From: Bacteroidota bacterium
Lineage (GTDB): Bacteria > Bacteroidota > Bacteroidia > Bacteroidales > F082
Direction: 5' to 3'
Length of the DNA: 64,000 nucleotides
NCBI GenBank assembly: GCA_018816765.1
Contig: JAHIUX010000090.1
Location: 1 to 64,000, forward strand
The position numbers and the translations under genes were made by a program. Shown piece after piece: positions 47,057-55,918 of the stretch (position 1 is its first letter; every line of letters starts with the position of its first letter). A model generated the notes under the pieces. It searched no databases and was not told the origin of the DNA. It was given only the letters and a program-made list of their open reading frames with translations.

Positions 47057-47063
47057 AAGGAGG
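47057..47063 (+). promoter_or_regulatory. Shine-Dalgarno sequence of pepD
   Basis: AAGGAGG lies seven bases before the ATG at 47070. Strong anti-16S matches are uncommon in Bacteroidota, so this one helps fix the start and is worth noting. Confidence 0.6.
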
Positions 47064-47069
47064 AAAATC

Positions 47070-48536
47070 ATGAGTAAATCAATTCTTGATCTTGAACCAA
47101 AAGCCATCTGGGCCAATTTTCATAGCCTGACACAAATTCCCAGGCCTTCGAAAAAGGAAGAAAAGGTCATTGCATTTGTGAAGGAATTTGGCGAAAAGCT
47201 TGGCCTTGAGACCATCGTTGATCAGGTTGGCAATGTCATCATCCGCAAACCCGCAACAGCAGGTCTTGAAGACCGCATGGGCGTTGTCCTGCAATCGCAT
47301 CTCGACATGGTTCCCCAGAAAAACGATGGAACTGATCATGACTTTGAAAATGACCCAATCCAAACCTACGTTGAAGATGGTTGGGTAAAGGCAAAAGGAA
47401 CTACACTTGGTTCCGACAATGGCATTGGTGCTGCAGCAGCATTATCGGTTCTGGAATCGACAAGCATCGAGCATGGTCCGGTTGAAGCCTTGTTTACCAT
47501 CGATGAAGAAACAGGAATGACCGGCGCTTTCGAGCTCAAAGCCGGTTTGCTTAATGGCGACATTTTGCTCAACATGGATTCTGAAGACGAAGGAGAACTA
47601 TACATCGGATGTGCCGGTGGCGTTGATACAACCGGTGTGTTTACCTTCACCCCTGAAGATACAACAACAGCACAAATAGCCTATAAGATCACCGTAAAGG
47701 GCTTAAAGGGCGGACATTCGGGCCTTGATATCAACCTGGGCCGCGGAAATGCCAATAAAATCATCAATGCGCTAATGAGCCTTGCTTCAGAAAAATACGG
47801 CATGCGACTAGCCACCATCAATGGCGGAAGTCTGCGCAATGCCATTCCCCGTGAGGCCTTTGCTACAGTGGCTATTCCAGCTGAACACAAAGCCAGTTTC
47901 GAACAATATGTACAGGAATTCGCTCAGATCGCCATCGCTCAGTTTAAGGATGCTGATGGAGGACTATCGGTGACCGCCAGCCCGGCTGAACTCCCGGCTA
48001 CAGTAGTCGACCACAAAACACAGTCAGGATTATTTCAGGCCATGGCCAAATGCCCGAATGGTGTCATTGCGATGAGCAAGGACATGGAAGGCGTTGTGGA
48101 AACCTCGAGCAATATGGCCATCGTAGTTTCTAAAGGTAACACCATCACCATCGCCAGCCTGCAGCGCAGTTCTGTTGACGCCAGCAAGGAAGTGCTTGCC
48201 AAAAACATCAGAAAGGTGTTTACTGAAGCAGGTGCCACAGCCGAATCAACAGGCGATTATCCAGGTTGGAAACCAAATGTTAACTCACCTGTCCTGCAAA
48301 CCATGAAAGATGTGTACAACGCCAAATATGGCCGTGTGCCCGAAGTAAAGGTTATTCACGCCGGTTTGGAATGCGGCATCCTTGGAGCCAACTACCCCAA
48401 CTGGGACATGATTTCTTTCGGTCCCACCATCAGACACCCTCACTCACCCGATGAGAAAGTGAATGTTGAAACCGTTGGCATGTTCTGGGATTATCTGGTG
48501 GAAACACTTAAGCATATTCCGGTTAAACAAGCCTGA
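47070..48536 (+). CDS. pepD: Aminoacyl-histidine dipeptidase (M20 peptidase PepD)
   Basis: A cytosolic zinc dipeptidase of 488 residues that hydrolyses Xaa-His and other dipeptides. Motifs of the M20C class: FHSLTQIPRPSKKE, VLQSHLDMVPQKND (metal His/Asp), GTTLGSDNGIGAAAAL (bridging Asp), IDEETGMTGAF (catalytic Glu), NMDSEDEGELYIGCAGG, GGHSGLDINLGRGNANK in the lid domain, and the C-terminal metal His in IRHPHSPDEKV. The start is fixed by the AAGGAGG seven bases upstream. It ends at a good terminator. Confidence 0.96.
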   Translation: MSKSILDLEPKAIWANFHSLTQIPRPSKKEEKVIAFVKEFGEKLGLETIVDQVGNVIIRKPATAGLEDRMGVVLQSHLDMVPQKNDGTDHDFENDPIQTYVEDGWVKAKGTTLGSDNGIGAAAALSVLESTSIEHGPVEALFTIDEETGMTGAFELKAGLLNGDILLNMDSEDEGELYIGCAGGVDTTGVFTFTPEDTTTAQIAYKITVKGLKGGHSGLDINLGRGNANKIINALMSLASEKYGMRLATINGGSLRNAIPREAFATVAIPAEHKASFEQYVQEFAQIAIAQFKDADGGLSVTASPAELPATVVDHKTQSGLFQAMAKCPNGVIAMSKDMEGVVETSSNMAIVVSKGNTITIASLQRSSVDASKEVLAKNIRKVFTEAGATAESTGDYPGWKPNVNSPVLQTMKDVYNAKYGRVPEVKVIHAGLECGILGANYPNWDMISFGPTIRHPHSPDEKVNVETVGMFWDYLVETLKHIPVKQA

Positions 48537-48544
48537 TAAATAAT

Positions 48545-48584
48545 GGGCTGTGGATAAAAAATCACGCAGCCCTTACTTTTTTTT
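48545..48584 (+). terminator. Intrinsic terminator of pepD
   Basis: GGGCTG / CAGCCC stem (48545-48572) followed by TTAC and a run of eight T. Confidence 0.75.
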
Positions 48585-48603
48585 CAAAATTTGAGTCAAA
48601 TGG

Positions 48604-48634
48604 TTTGGAAATATAGAATAATCCCATACCTTTG
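48604..48634 (+). promoter_or_regulatory. Promoter of rpmH
   Basis: TTTG (48604-48607), a 19-nt spacer, then TACCTTTG (48627-48634): an exact match to the Bacteroidota sigma-factor consensus TTTG-N19-TAnnTTTG. It lies 23 nt upstream of the rpmH ATG. Confidence 0.8.
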
Positions 48635-48657
48635 CACTCCCAAAAATAAGTCAAGAA

Positions 48658-48804
48658 ATGAAGCGTACATATCAACCATCGAACAGGAAACGCAAAAACA
48701 AACACGGTTTCAGGGAAAGAATGGCCTCTGCCAATGGCCGTAAGATTTTGAAGGCCAGAAGAGCCAGAGGTAGAAAAAAATTAACTGTTTCGGACGAGTA
48801 TTAA
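48658..48804 (+). CDS. rpmH: 50S ribosomal protein L34
   Basis: A 48-residue, very basic protein: [19 protein letters not shown], then [19 protein letters not shown], the near-invariant L34 sequence, with a short C-terminal KKLTVSDEY. It has its own perfect promoter and its own terminator. The usual partner genes of the rpmH locus (rnpA, dnaA) are not adjacent here, as in many Bacteroidota. Confidence 0.97.
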   Translation: MKRTYQPSNRKRKNKHGFRERMASANGRKILKARRARGRKKLTVSDEY

Positions 48805-48840
48805 GCCGGCGAATAGCTGTTAACATATTTTTTTTTACAC

Positions 48841-48883
48841 AAACAGAAGATAAAGCAAACTTTGTCTTCTGTTTGCTTTTTTA
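48841..48883 (+). terminator. Intrinsic terminator of rpmH
   Basis: A 15-bp stem (AAACAGAAGATAAAG with CTTTGTCTTCTGTTT, one T-G pair) with loop CAAA, followed by GC and a six-T run. Confidence 0.88.
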
Positions 48884-49146
48884 GTTACCTGGGGAGTTCA
48901 GGCAATTGAAATGAATTCCACCGTCTATCTGCAACACCTCCTAAAATGTAACTTTCACGGTTCATCCATCGAACCTTGGCATTTTTCAGTCTGCAAAATG
49001 ATTCATCCCGGCATGAAAGATAACTTATCATACAGAATCAAGCAATTTGCCCTAACATCACATTCAAAACGCTGATAAATGGCATGAAGGTTTGGGATTT
49101 TATGTAATTTCGCAGCAGATCACAAATCAAAAATCCGGTTGATTTC

Positions 49147-49416
49147 ATGGAATCATTTTTGCTCTTCGTTTTCTGGGTACTGGTTGCGTTTTACGCCTTC
49201 CGACTGGCTTTCCGCTACCTGATGCCCTGGTTATTGAAACGGTTTTTCACTAAACTCCAGCAAAATATGTCGAACGCACAACAACAGGCCAGGCCCCGGA
49301 AAGAAGGTGAAGTCAATGTAAATTATACGCCTGTTGATTCTCCGCGCATTGATCCCAACCTTGGCGAATATGTCGATTTTGAAGATATCCAAGATAAAAA
49401 CCAAAGCAACAAATAG
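49147..49416 (+). CDS. DUF4834 family small membrane protein
   Basis: An 89-residue protein: an N-terminal transmembrane helix (about 4-30, LLFVFWVLVAFYAFRLAFRYL), then a basic region and an acidic C-terminal tail with GEYVDFEDI. This layout matches DUF4834, which in Bacteroidota usually precedes a YfhO gene, as here (one base between the stop and the YfhO start). Function unknown. A -7-like TAATTTCG lies at 49105-49112. Confidence 0.8.
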   Translation: MESFLLFVFWVLVAFYAFRLAFRYLMPWLLKRFFTKLQQNMSNAQQQARPRKEGEVNVNYTPVDSPRIDPNLGEYVDFEDIQDKNQSNK

Positions 49417-49417
49417 C

Positions 49418-51925
49418 ATGTTAAGCAAGCTGAACTGGAAAGACATGATGCCCTATTTGACGGCCATCATTGTGTTTATTGCCATCACTTTCGCCTATTT
49501 TAGCCCTATGCTCGAGGGCAAAAGGCTGAATATGCACGACATCAATATGTATAAAGGCATGTCGAAGGAGCTGGCCGATTACCGTGAGCACACAGGACAG
49601 GAAGCCTTGTGGACAAACTCGATGTTTGGCGGGATGCCAGCCTGGCAGATTTCAGTTGTGTATGGCGGCAACCTCATGCGTTATGTAAAACAAATTGTAA
49701 CTCTTGGCATGCCCTTCCCGGCCAATGCTGTTTTCATGTATTTTCTCGGGTTTTACATCATGCTGTTGGTTATGCGAGTTGATCCGTGGTTAAGTATGGC
49801 CGGTGCTCTTGCATTTGGGTTTTCTTCGTATTTCTTTATCCTTATCGGTGCCGGGCACACCTCGAAAGCCTATGCCATTGGCTATATGGCACCTGTTATT
49901 GCAGGAATCATCCTTACCTATCGGGGCGACTACCTGAAAGGAGGACTGCTAACCGCCATTGCTCTTGCCCTCGAAATTGAAGCCAGCCATTTGCAAATTA
50001 CCTATTACCTTTTGCTTTTTGTTCTTGTACTTGGCTTGTTTCAGCTCATCGATGCCATCAGGTTCAACAAGTTGGCACATTTCGGGAAAGCCACAGCCAT
50101 CCTTGTTGTTGCAGCACTGATGGCCGTATTCACCCATAGTACGAACCTTTACGCAACCTGGGAGTATGGAAAGGAATCGATGCGCGGAAAACCCATTATC
50201 GAGAAAAATGCAGAAGATCAGACCGGTGGACTCGACAGAAGTTATGTTACAAACTGGAGCTATGGCGTTGGTGAAACATGGTCCTTGCTGATTCCAAATG
50301 CAAAAGGCGGAGCAACAGCCATGCTTGGCAAAAACAATCCTGCCCTTGAACATGCCGAAAAACCATATCGCGACTTCATCTCGCAGCAAAACGCCTATTG
50401 GGGCGACCAGCCCGGAACCTCGGGGCCTGTGTATGCAGGGGCTATCATGGTTTTCCTGTTCATTTTGGGTTTGTTTGTGGTCAAAGGAAAGTACAAATGG
50501 ATCATCCTCATCACAGCCATTTTTTCCATTTTATTGAGCTGGGGAAAGAACTATATGGCATTCACCAACCTCTTCCTCGACTATTTTCCGGGCTATGACA
50601 AATTCAGGGCTGTATCGATGATCCTTGTCATTGCCGAGTTGTGTATACCGCTCCTCGCCGTGCTTGCGGTGAACAACTGGGTCAATAACCAGGCGCAGTT
50701 CAACAATAACAGGAAGTTCCTCTTCATTGCCTATGGACTCAGTGGCGGCATTGCGCTGATCATGTACCTGGCTCCCGGCACATTTTTCAGCTTTTTCAGC
50801 CAATATGAGTTGCAGCAATTCAGCCAGATGAAATTGCAAAACAATGCCGATGCTTCTCAGATTGATTTGTTTCTAAATCAACTGGAGCTGGTGCGCAGGG
50901 GTATTTTTAAGGCTGATGCCCTGCGCAGTTTCTTTTTCATTACCCTGGCGGCCGGGCTGCTTTATGCCTCTGGTTTGAATAAAATCAAGGCACAATGGCT
51001 CACCGCTGCGTTAACGGTACTTGTCCTTATTGACATGGTTCCCGTTGCCAACAGGTACCTGAACGACAGTAACTTCACCCAGAAACGCAAGGTTGAAGTA
51101 CCCTTTCAGCCTACAGCTGCAAACATGGAAATCCAAAAGGACAGCGATCCTTCGTTCAGGGTGCTCGATCTGTCGACAAGTACCTTCAATGATGCAACTG
51201 CCTCTTATTTCCACCAGTCGCTGGGTGGCTATCATGGTGCCAAGCTGCAGCGGTATCAGGATATTATCACAGCCTATCTGCAGCCTGAAATAGGTGAGTT
51301 GATCAGCGTTATGCGCGAACAACCCACCCTGAGCGCCATCAATGATAATCTTAGCAAACTTGAGGTTATCAATATGTTGAATACCAGGTATATCATCTTT
51401 AACCCAAATTCTCCGCCCATCCACAATTTCTATAGTTTCGGAAATGCCTGGTTCGTAGATAAAATCCTTTGGGTTGATACACCAAATGAAGAAATCGATG
51501 CCTTGGGCAACAGCGACCTGATGACGACAGCTGTTGTAAACAAAGAGTTTACAAAGCTTTTGCAGGATTTCACACCGGTGATGGACACCATGGCCTCCAT
51601 TGAACTGGTCACGTATGATCCCAACCATTTGGTGTATGAAACCAGGGCCAGGGCAGCCAACCTTGCCGTGTTCAGTGAAATTTGGTATTCAAAAGGCTGG
51701 AAAGCCTATGTTGACGGTGTTGAGCAGCCACTGATCAGGGTCAACTATCTGTTGAGGGCATTGGTAATTCCTGCCGGCAACCACAGCGTCGAAATGAAGT
51801 TTGAACCAAAGGTATGGTCTACCGGAGAGAAAGTTTCACTGGCCAGTTCGCTACTGCTCATCTTACTTGTTATCGGAATGGGGGTGCAGTATTTTCTTCG
51901 CCTGAAAGCCGGAAAAGAAGCATGA
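49418..51925 (+). CDS. YfhO family membrane protein (GT-C-like)
   Basis: An 835-residue inner-membrane protein with about a dozen or more transmembrane helices in the first 550 residues and a large extracytoplasmic C-terminal region before one final helix (about 805-825). The first loop holds DINMYKGMSKELADYREHTG, followed by MFGGMPAWQISV, typical of Bacteroidota YfhO proteins; members are thought to be GT-C glycosyltransferases that modify lipid-linked or teichoic glycans. The ATG at 49418 follows the DUF4834 stop by one base. The 3' end overlaps the next glycosyltransferase by ATGA, indicating translational coupling. Confidence 0.9.
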   Translation: MLSKLNWKDMMPYLTAIIVFIAITFAYFSPMLEGKRLNMHDINMYKGMSKELADYREHTGQEALWTNSMFGGMPAWQISVVYGGNLMRYVKQIVTLGMPFPANAVFMYFLGFYIMLLVMRVDPWLSMAGALAFGFSSYFFILIGAGHTSKAYAIGYMAPVIAGIILTYRGDYLKGGLLTAIALALEIEASHLQITYYLLLFVLVLGLFQLIDAIRFNKLAHFGKATAILVVAALMAVFTHSTNLYATWEYGKESMRGKPIIEKNAEDQTGGLDRSYVTNWSYGVGETWSLLIPNAKGGATAMLGKNNPALEHAEKPYRDFISQQNAYWGDQPGTSGPVYAGAIMVFLFILGLFVVKGKYKWIILITAIFSILLSWGKNYMAFTNLFLDYFPGYDKFRAVSMILVIAELCIPLLAVLAVNNWVNNQAQFNNNRKFLFIAYGLSGGIALIMYLAPGTFFSFFSQYELQQFSQMKLQNNADASQIDLFLNQLELVRRGIFKADALRSFFFITLAAGLLYASGLNKIKAQWLTAALTVLVLIDMVPVANRYLNDSNFTQKRKVEVPFQPTAANMEIQKDSDPSFRVLDLSTSTFNDATASYFHQSLGGYHGAKLQRYQDIITAYLQPEIGELISVMREQPTLSAINDNLSKLEVINMLNTRYIIFNPNSPPIHNFYSFGNAWFVDKILWVDTPNEEIDALGNSDLMTTAVVNKEFTKLLQDFTPVMDTMASIELVTYDPNHLVYETRARAANLAVFSEIWYSKGWKAYVDGVEQPLIRVNYLLRALVIPAGNHSVEMKFEPKVWSTGEKVSLASSLLLILLVIGMGVQYFLRLKAGKEA

Positions 51926-53226
51926 AAAAAGTGTTGATTATCACCTATTACTGGCCGCCTTCGGGAGGTGCAGGGGTGCAACGCTGGCTGAAATTCGTAA
52001 AATACCTGCGTGAATTCAACTGGGAGCCGGTTGTTTACACACCCCTGAACCCTGAAACGCCTGCAACCGATAATTCGTTGAGCAATGAAATTCCTGCAGG
52101 ATTAACGGTACTTCAAACAAAGGTATGGGAGCCATTTACCTTGTACAAGGCATTTACCGGACGTAAAAAGTCAGAAAAAATACAGACTGCTTTTCTGAGT
52201 GAAGACAAAAAACCCGGCCTGACAGAAAAAATCAGCATATGGATCAGGGGGAACTTTTTCATCCCCGATGCACGTAAATTCTGGATAAAGCCATCAGTAA
52301 GCTATCTGAGTGCATGGGTAAAAGATCACCCTGTCGACCTGATCATTTCGACCGGACCACCGCACAGCATGCACATGATCGCACTTGGTCTTAAGCATAA
52401 AACCGGTCTTCCCTGGCTGGCTGATTTCCGAGATCCATGGACAGAGATCGACTTTTACCATGAGTTGCAACTGACAGCCCTTGCCGATAAGAAGCACCAT
52501 GCATTGGAGAAAATGGTCCTTTCCACTGCTGACAGGGTAAGTGTTATCAGCCAGGGCATGGCAAAGCAATTTAACCTGATTCATCCTGCCAGTTACGCGG
52601 TTATCACCAATGGTTTCGATGAAAGTGATTATCATGCTGCCACTCCTGTCAGGCAATCTTCATTTGCGCTCGCCCATATTGGTTCGCTGGTGAAAACACG
52701 TAATCCGCAGGTCCTTTGGAAAGCCTTGTCTTTACTTTGTGACGAAGTGGACGGTTTTTCGGCCGACCTTGAAATTAGGCTTATTGGCAAAACCGATCAG
52801 TTTGTTGTTGAAGCCATTGAAACAGCTGGATTGTTGGCAAATATGAATAAGATTGACTATCTCACGCATGACCTAGTGGGTCAGGAACAGCAGCAGGCCA
52901 ACGTGTTGTTGTTGCTGATCAACAACACACCCAATGCAAAACTGATCCTTACCGGTAAATTGTTTGAATATATGCAAAGTGGCCGTCCGATACTTTGCAT
53001 AGGCCCTGTAGACGGAGATGCGGCCAGTGTGCTTGAGGAAACAGGTACCGGAAAATGCATTGATTTTGAAGATGTTCTTTCTGCAAAAGCCTATATTTTG
53101 TCCGCATATAAACAGTTCAAGGCAGGCATAATTGATGGAAACAAAGCGGATATCAGTAAATACACAAGGCGTTCACTCACAGGTCAGCTGGCATCTCTGC
53201 TCAATGAACTGCTTACTGAGCAATAA
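51922..53226 (+). CDS. GT4-type glycosyltransferase
   Basis: A 434-residue GT-B fold enzyme. The N-terminal Rossmann part has ITYYWPPSGGAGVQRWLKF and DLIISTGPPHSMHMIAL; the C-terminal part has VITNGFDESDY, AHIGSLVKTRNP and KLFEYMQSGRPILCIGP, the nucleotide-sugar binding end. The ATG at 51922 overlaps the YfhO stop by four bases. Its 3' end overlaps the converging gpsA by 14 bases. Donor and acceptor are unknown; a role in surface glycan assembly is likely. Confidence 0.9.
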   Translation: MKKVLIITYYWPPSGGAGVQRWLKFVKYLREFNWEPVVYTPLNPETPATDNSLSNEIPAGLTVLQTKVWEPFTLYKAFTGRKKSEKIQTAFLSEDKKPGLTEKISIWIRGNFFIPDARKFWIKPSVSYLSAWVKDHPVDLIISTGPPHSMHMIALGLKHKTGLPWLADFRDPWTEIDFYHELQLTALADKKHHALEKMVLSTADRVSVISQGMAKQFNLIHPASYAVITNGFDESDYHAATPVRQSSFALAHIGSLVKTRNPQVLWKALSLLCDEVDGFSADLEIRLIGKTDQFVVEAIETAGLLANMNKIDYLTHDLVGQEQQQANVLLLLINNTPNAKLILTGKLFEYMQSGRPILCIGPVDGDAASVLEETGTGKCIDFEDVLSAKAYILSAYKQFKAGIIDGNKADISKYTRRSLTGQLASLLNELLTEQ

Positions 53227-54208
53227 TCCGGTTAACGAAGTTTTTAATGTCGTATTCTTCATTAAAAACCTTGTACAGTTCGGTCATCAAAGGAAAGGCT
53301 TGCCCCTTGTCGTCTCTGGTAAACAATTGATTACAAAGCACATTTACCGCAATGCGCCCTTCAAGCACAACCTTGTCGGAAATATTGCTGGTAAAAAAAC
53401 CTTTGCCGATCAACAGTCCAAGTGTCCTGTTCCGGCTTAGGTCATTAAGTGCAGTAAGTGTAAAATCGCCAAAACCACAATAATTGAATATGGTATGCTC
53501 CTGGCCACCGAAAAGGCTGATCAGGGCGCGCATCTCGTTGATGGCCTTGGTGAGCACCAATGAACGGAGGTTAGGCGAGTCGTACTGGGCGTCGACAATG
53601 CCAATCACGATGGCATAAATGTTTTTCAGTATGCTGGCATATTCAACCCCAACAACATCGGTTGTGAAATCAAGGTGGATGGTTGTGTTATCAAACAATT
53701 CAGCAAACACTTCGAAAATTGATTCGTCTGTTGATGCCAACGTAAAGGCTGTAGGCTGCCGGTGAATGATCTCACGGGCAAACGAAGGGCCTTTTAATGT
53801 TGCCAGTGCGTTGTGCATAAACTGTCCGAGACAGAAGGGAATGGTATCTTGCTCGTTACCAAATCCTTTTGCAAGATTCACCAAGATGGCTCCTGCATTA
53901 ACCAGTTCCTTGTTTTCCTTCAGATAACTGACAATGGTAACCGAAGGTATGGCCAGAAACACGACATCTGCTTCTGACAGTACCTTTTTGTTATCGGTAG
54001 CCACCAGCAAAGGGCTTAATGAATAGTTGGGGAAGTATTTCCGGTTAATATGTTCTTCGTTGATGGAACTAACCACATCTTCCTCGATAGACAACAAGGT
54101 CACCAGGTAGTCTTCGTCAGAGGCCAGAATATTTCCCAAAGCAGTGGCAATTGCACCGCTTCCGATAAAGACGATATTGAATTTGTTTTTTCCGTTCATC
54201 CTGTTCAA
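53213..54208 (-). CDS. gpsA: NAD(P)H-dependent glycerol-3-phosphate dehydrogenase
   Basis: Makes sn-glycerol-3-phosphate from dihydroxyacetone phosphate for phospholipids. In 331 residues: N-terminal dinucleotide fold (VFIGSGAIATALGNIL), VNLAKGFG, LKGPSFAREI, GVEYASILKNIYAI with the catalytic Lys, and CGFGDFTLTALNDLSRNRTLGLLIGKG. The sequence is diverged (GSGAIA rather than GAGSWG, NLAKGF rather than ATKG), so a paralogue with altered substrate is possible. An alternative start lies three codons in. Confidence 0.87.
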   Translation of the reverse strand: MNRMNGKNKFNIVFIGSGAIATALGNILASDEDYLVTLLSIEEDVVSSINEEHINRKYFPNYSLSPLLVATDNKKVLSEADVVFLAIPSVTIVSYLKENKELVNAGAILVNLAKGFGNEQDTIPFCLGQFMHNALATLKGPSFAREIIHRQPTAFTLASTDESIFEVFAELFDNTTIHLDFTTDVVGVEYASILKNIYAIVIGIVDAQYDSPNLRSLVLTKAINEMRALISLFGGQEHTIFNYCGFGDFTLTALNDLSRNRTLGLLIGKGFFTSNISDKVVLEGRIAVNVLCNQLFTRDDKGQAFPLMTELYKVFNEEYDIKNFVNRIIAQ

Positions 54209-54407
54209 ATAGCGCTGCTAAATTAACCATTTTTCATTGGACCATATAGGCATGGATATCACAGCTGTTTTTCATTCAGGTCACAGGCAAAAATTTAGTC
54301 TGTTATCTTCACAAAGCAAAGGCTGGTTTTTCCTGCAAGGAAACTGGCTTGAGCTACACCACCACTACTGATTTCCCACAACAATAGGCAAATCATTGCA
54401 GTTTCCT

Positions 54408-54415
54408 TACTTTTG
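54408..54415 (+). promoter_or_regulatory. Candidate -7 box of the flippase gene
   Basis: TACTTTTG fits TAnnTTTG. It overlaps the most upstream in-frame start codon (54413), which argues for the TTG start at 54434. Confidence 0.5.
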
Positions 54416-54433
54416 CATGCTAAACACATTTCC

Positions 54434-55918
54434 TTGGGCATCATTCAAAAACAATCCGTCACTGGTTCAGTCATCTCCTACTTAGGAGTGCTGATCGGAT
54501 TTCTGACGACAGGATTGCTGTTGCCCAATTTATTGTCGCTTTCCGAAAACGGCATCATCAAGTTGCTTGTAGCCAATGCCGCCTTATTTGGCCAGCTGGG
54601 CACCCTGGGATTTACAGGTGTAACGACCAGGATGTTCACCTACTTTCGCGACAAACAGCAAAGCCATCACGGCTTCATGCGCATCGGTGTGCTTGTTTCA
54701 CTTGCCGGTTTTGCCCTGTCAGTGATTATTTTTTACCTGATCAGAAACTGGGTACTACTTGGCAAAGACGAAGCTGAAGCGGTCATGATCGCACAGTATA
54801 TTGACTTTGTGATCCCCATGATTCTGGCCAATATTTTCTTCAACCTCTTCGACAACTTCTACAAGGTGTTGTTCGATGCGGTGAAGGGAGCACTTTACAG
54901 GGAAGTGTATCAACGCATATTTACCCTTGCGGCCATCCTTTGGTACTATTATGGCAATATTAGCTTCAACTGGTTCATCTGGCTCTATGTGGCCGGATAT
55001 GCCTTACCCTCGCTGATGCTGATGTTTTCGCTGATTAAGGACAACGAATTCAGTTTAAAGGCAGATCCCGGATTCCTGACCCCCGGCCTTCGGAAATCAT
55101 TGGTAAGTGTTGGTTTTTTCAGCATTGTGGTAGGTTTTAGCAATATTGCCATCCTGAATATTGACAGCTTAATGGTAAACAATTATGTTGGCCTCAGTGA
55201 AACAGGCATTTATGGCATCACCTTTTTCTTTGGCACCCTCGTCATTGTTCCTTCACGGATCATCCAGAAAATTTCATCTGCCTTTCTGGCCGACTCCTGG
55301 AAGGAAGGAAACACCAAACAAATTCGTGATATATACTATAAAACAAGCATTAACCAGTTTATCCTTGGCGCCTTGATTGTGATCGGCATTTGGGGAAACA
55401 TCGACAATATTTTCAAGATCCTTCCGGCTGAGTATGAAGCGGGTAAATATGTGATCCTGCTGATCTCACTCACAAACTTACTGGAGATGGCCGGTGGTGC
55501 CAGCGCTGTGATCATTTCTGTTTCGCCGAAATACATTGCGCTGAGCATCATGATGGTCGTGTTGTTGATTCTTATCGTAGTCTCGAACATGATTTTTATT
55601 CCACTTTGGGGCATCAGCGGTGCGGCTTTTGCCTCACTGATCTCATACTTTGTTTATGTGCTGATGCGTTTCTGGTATCTTTATTACCACTACCGATTGC
55701 AGCCTTTTCACATCAATCATCTGAAGGTCATCGTTATAGCCATCTCTAGCTGGTTGTTACAGTTACTCATCCCGGCCTTCAATAATTTCATCATCGACAT
55801 CCTTATCAGAAGCACTGCCATGGCCATTGTTTATACCGGATTGTCAGTAGCCTTGCGAGTTTCTGAGGAAGTAGAAGCAAACAGTAAACTCATAATCAGA
55901 TATTTGTTTAAGCGATGA
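54434..55918 (+). CDS. Polysaccharide flippase (Wzx/MATE-like)
   Basis: An inner-membrane protein of about 494 residues and 12-14 transmembrane helices, of the oligosaccharidyl-lipid flippase family. It begins GIIQKQSVTGSVISYLGVLIGF, the usual N-terminus of Bacteroidota Wzx-like proteins, and contains the positively charged cytoplasmic loop RIIQKISSAFLADSWKEGN. The start is a TTG at 54434; there is no in-frame ATG that keeps the first helix, and a further upstream TTG (54413) lies inside the candidate promoter. The 3' end overlaps the next glycosyltransferase by ATGA. Confidence 0.85.
   Translation: MGIIQKQSVTGSVISYLGVLIGFLTTGLLLPNLLSLSENGIIKLLVANAALFGQLGTLGFTGVTTRMFTYFRDKQQSHHGFMRIGVLVSLAGFALSVIIFYLIRNWVLLGKDEAEAVMIAQYIDFVIPMILANIFFNLFDNFYKVLFDAVKGALYREVYQRIFTLAAILWYYYGNISFNWFIWLYVAGYALPSLMLMFSLIKDNEFSLKADPGFLTPGLRKSLVSVGFFSIVVGFSNIAILNIDSLMVNNYVGLSETGIYGITFFFGTLVIVPSRIIQKISSAFLADSWKEGNTKQIRDIYYKTSINQFILGALIVIGIWGNIDNIFKILPAEYEAGKYVILLISLTNLLEMAGGASAVIISVSPKYIALSIMMVVLLILIVVSNMIFIPLWGISGAAFASLISYFVYVLMRFWYLYYHYRLQPFHINHLKVIVIAISSWLLQLLIPAFNNFIIDILIRSTAMAIVYTGLSVALRVSEEVEANSKLIIRYLFKR

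Noticed and set aside
51011-51628. Open frame of 205 codons on the minus strand
   Set aside because: It is antisense to YfhO, which has clear family features; no support on its own.
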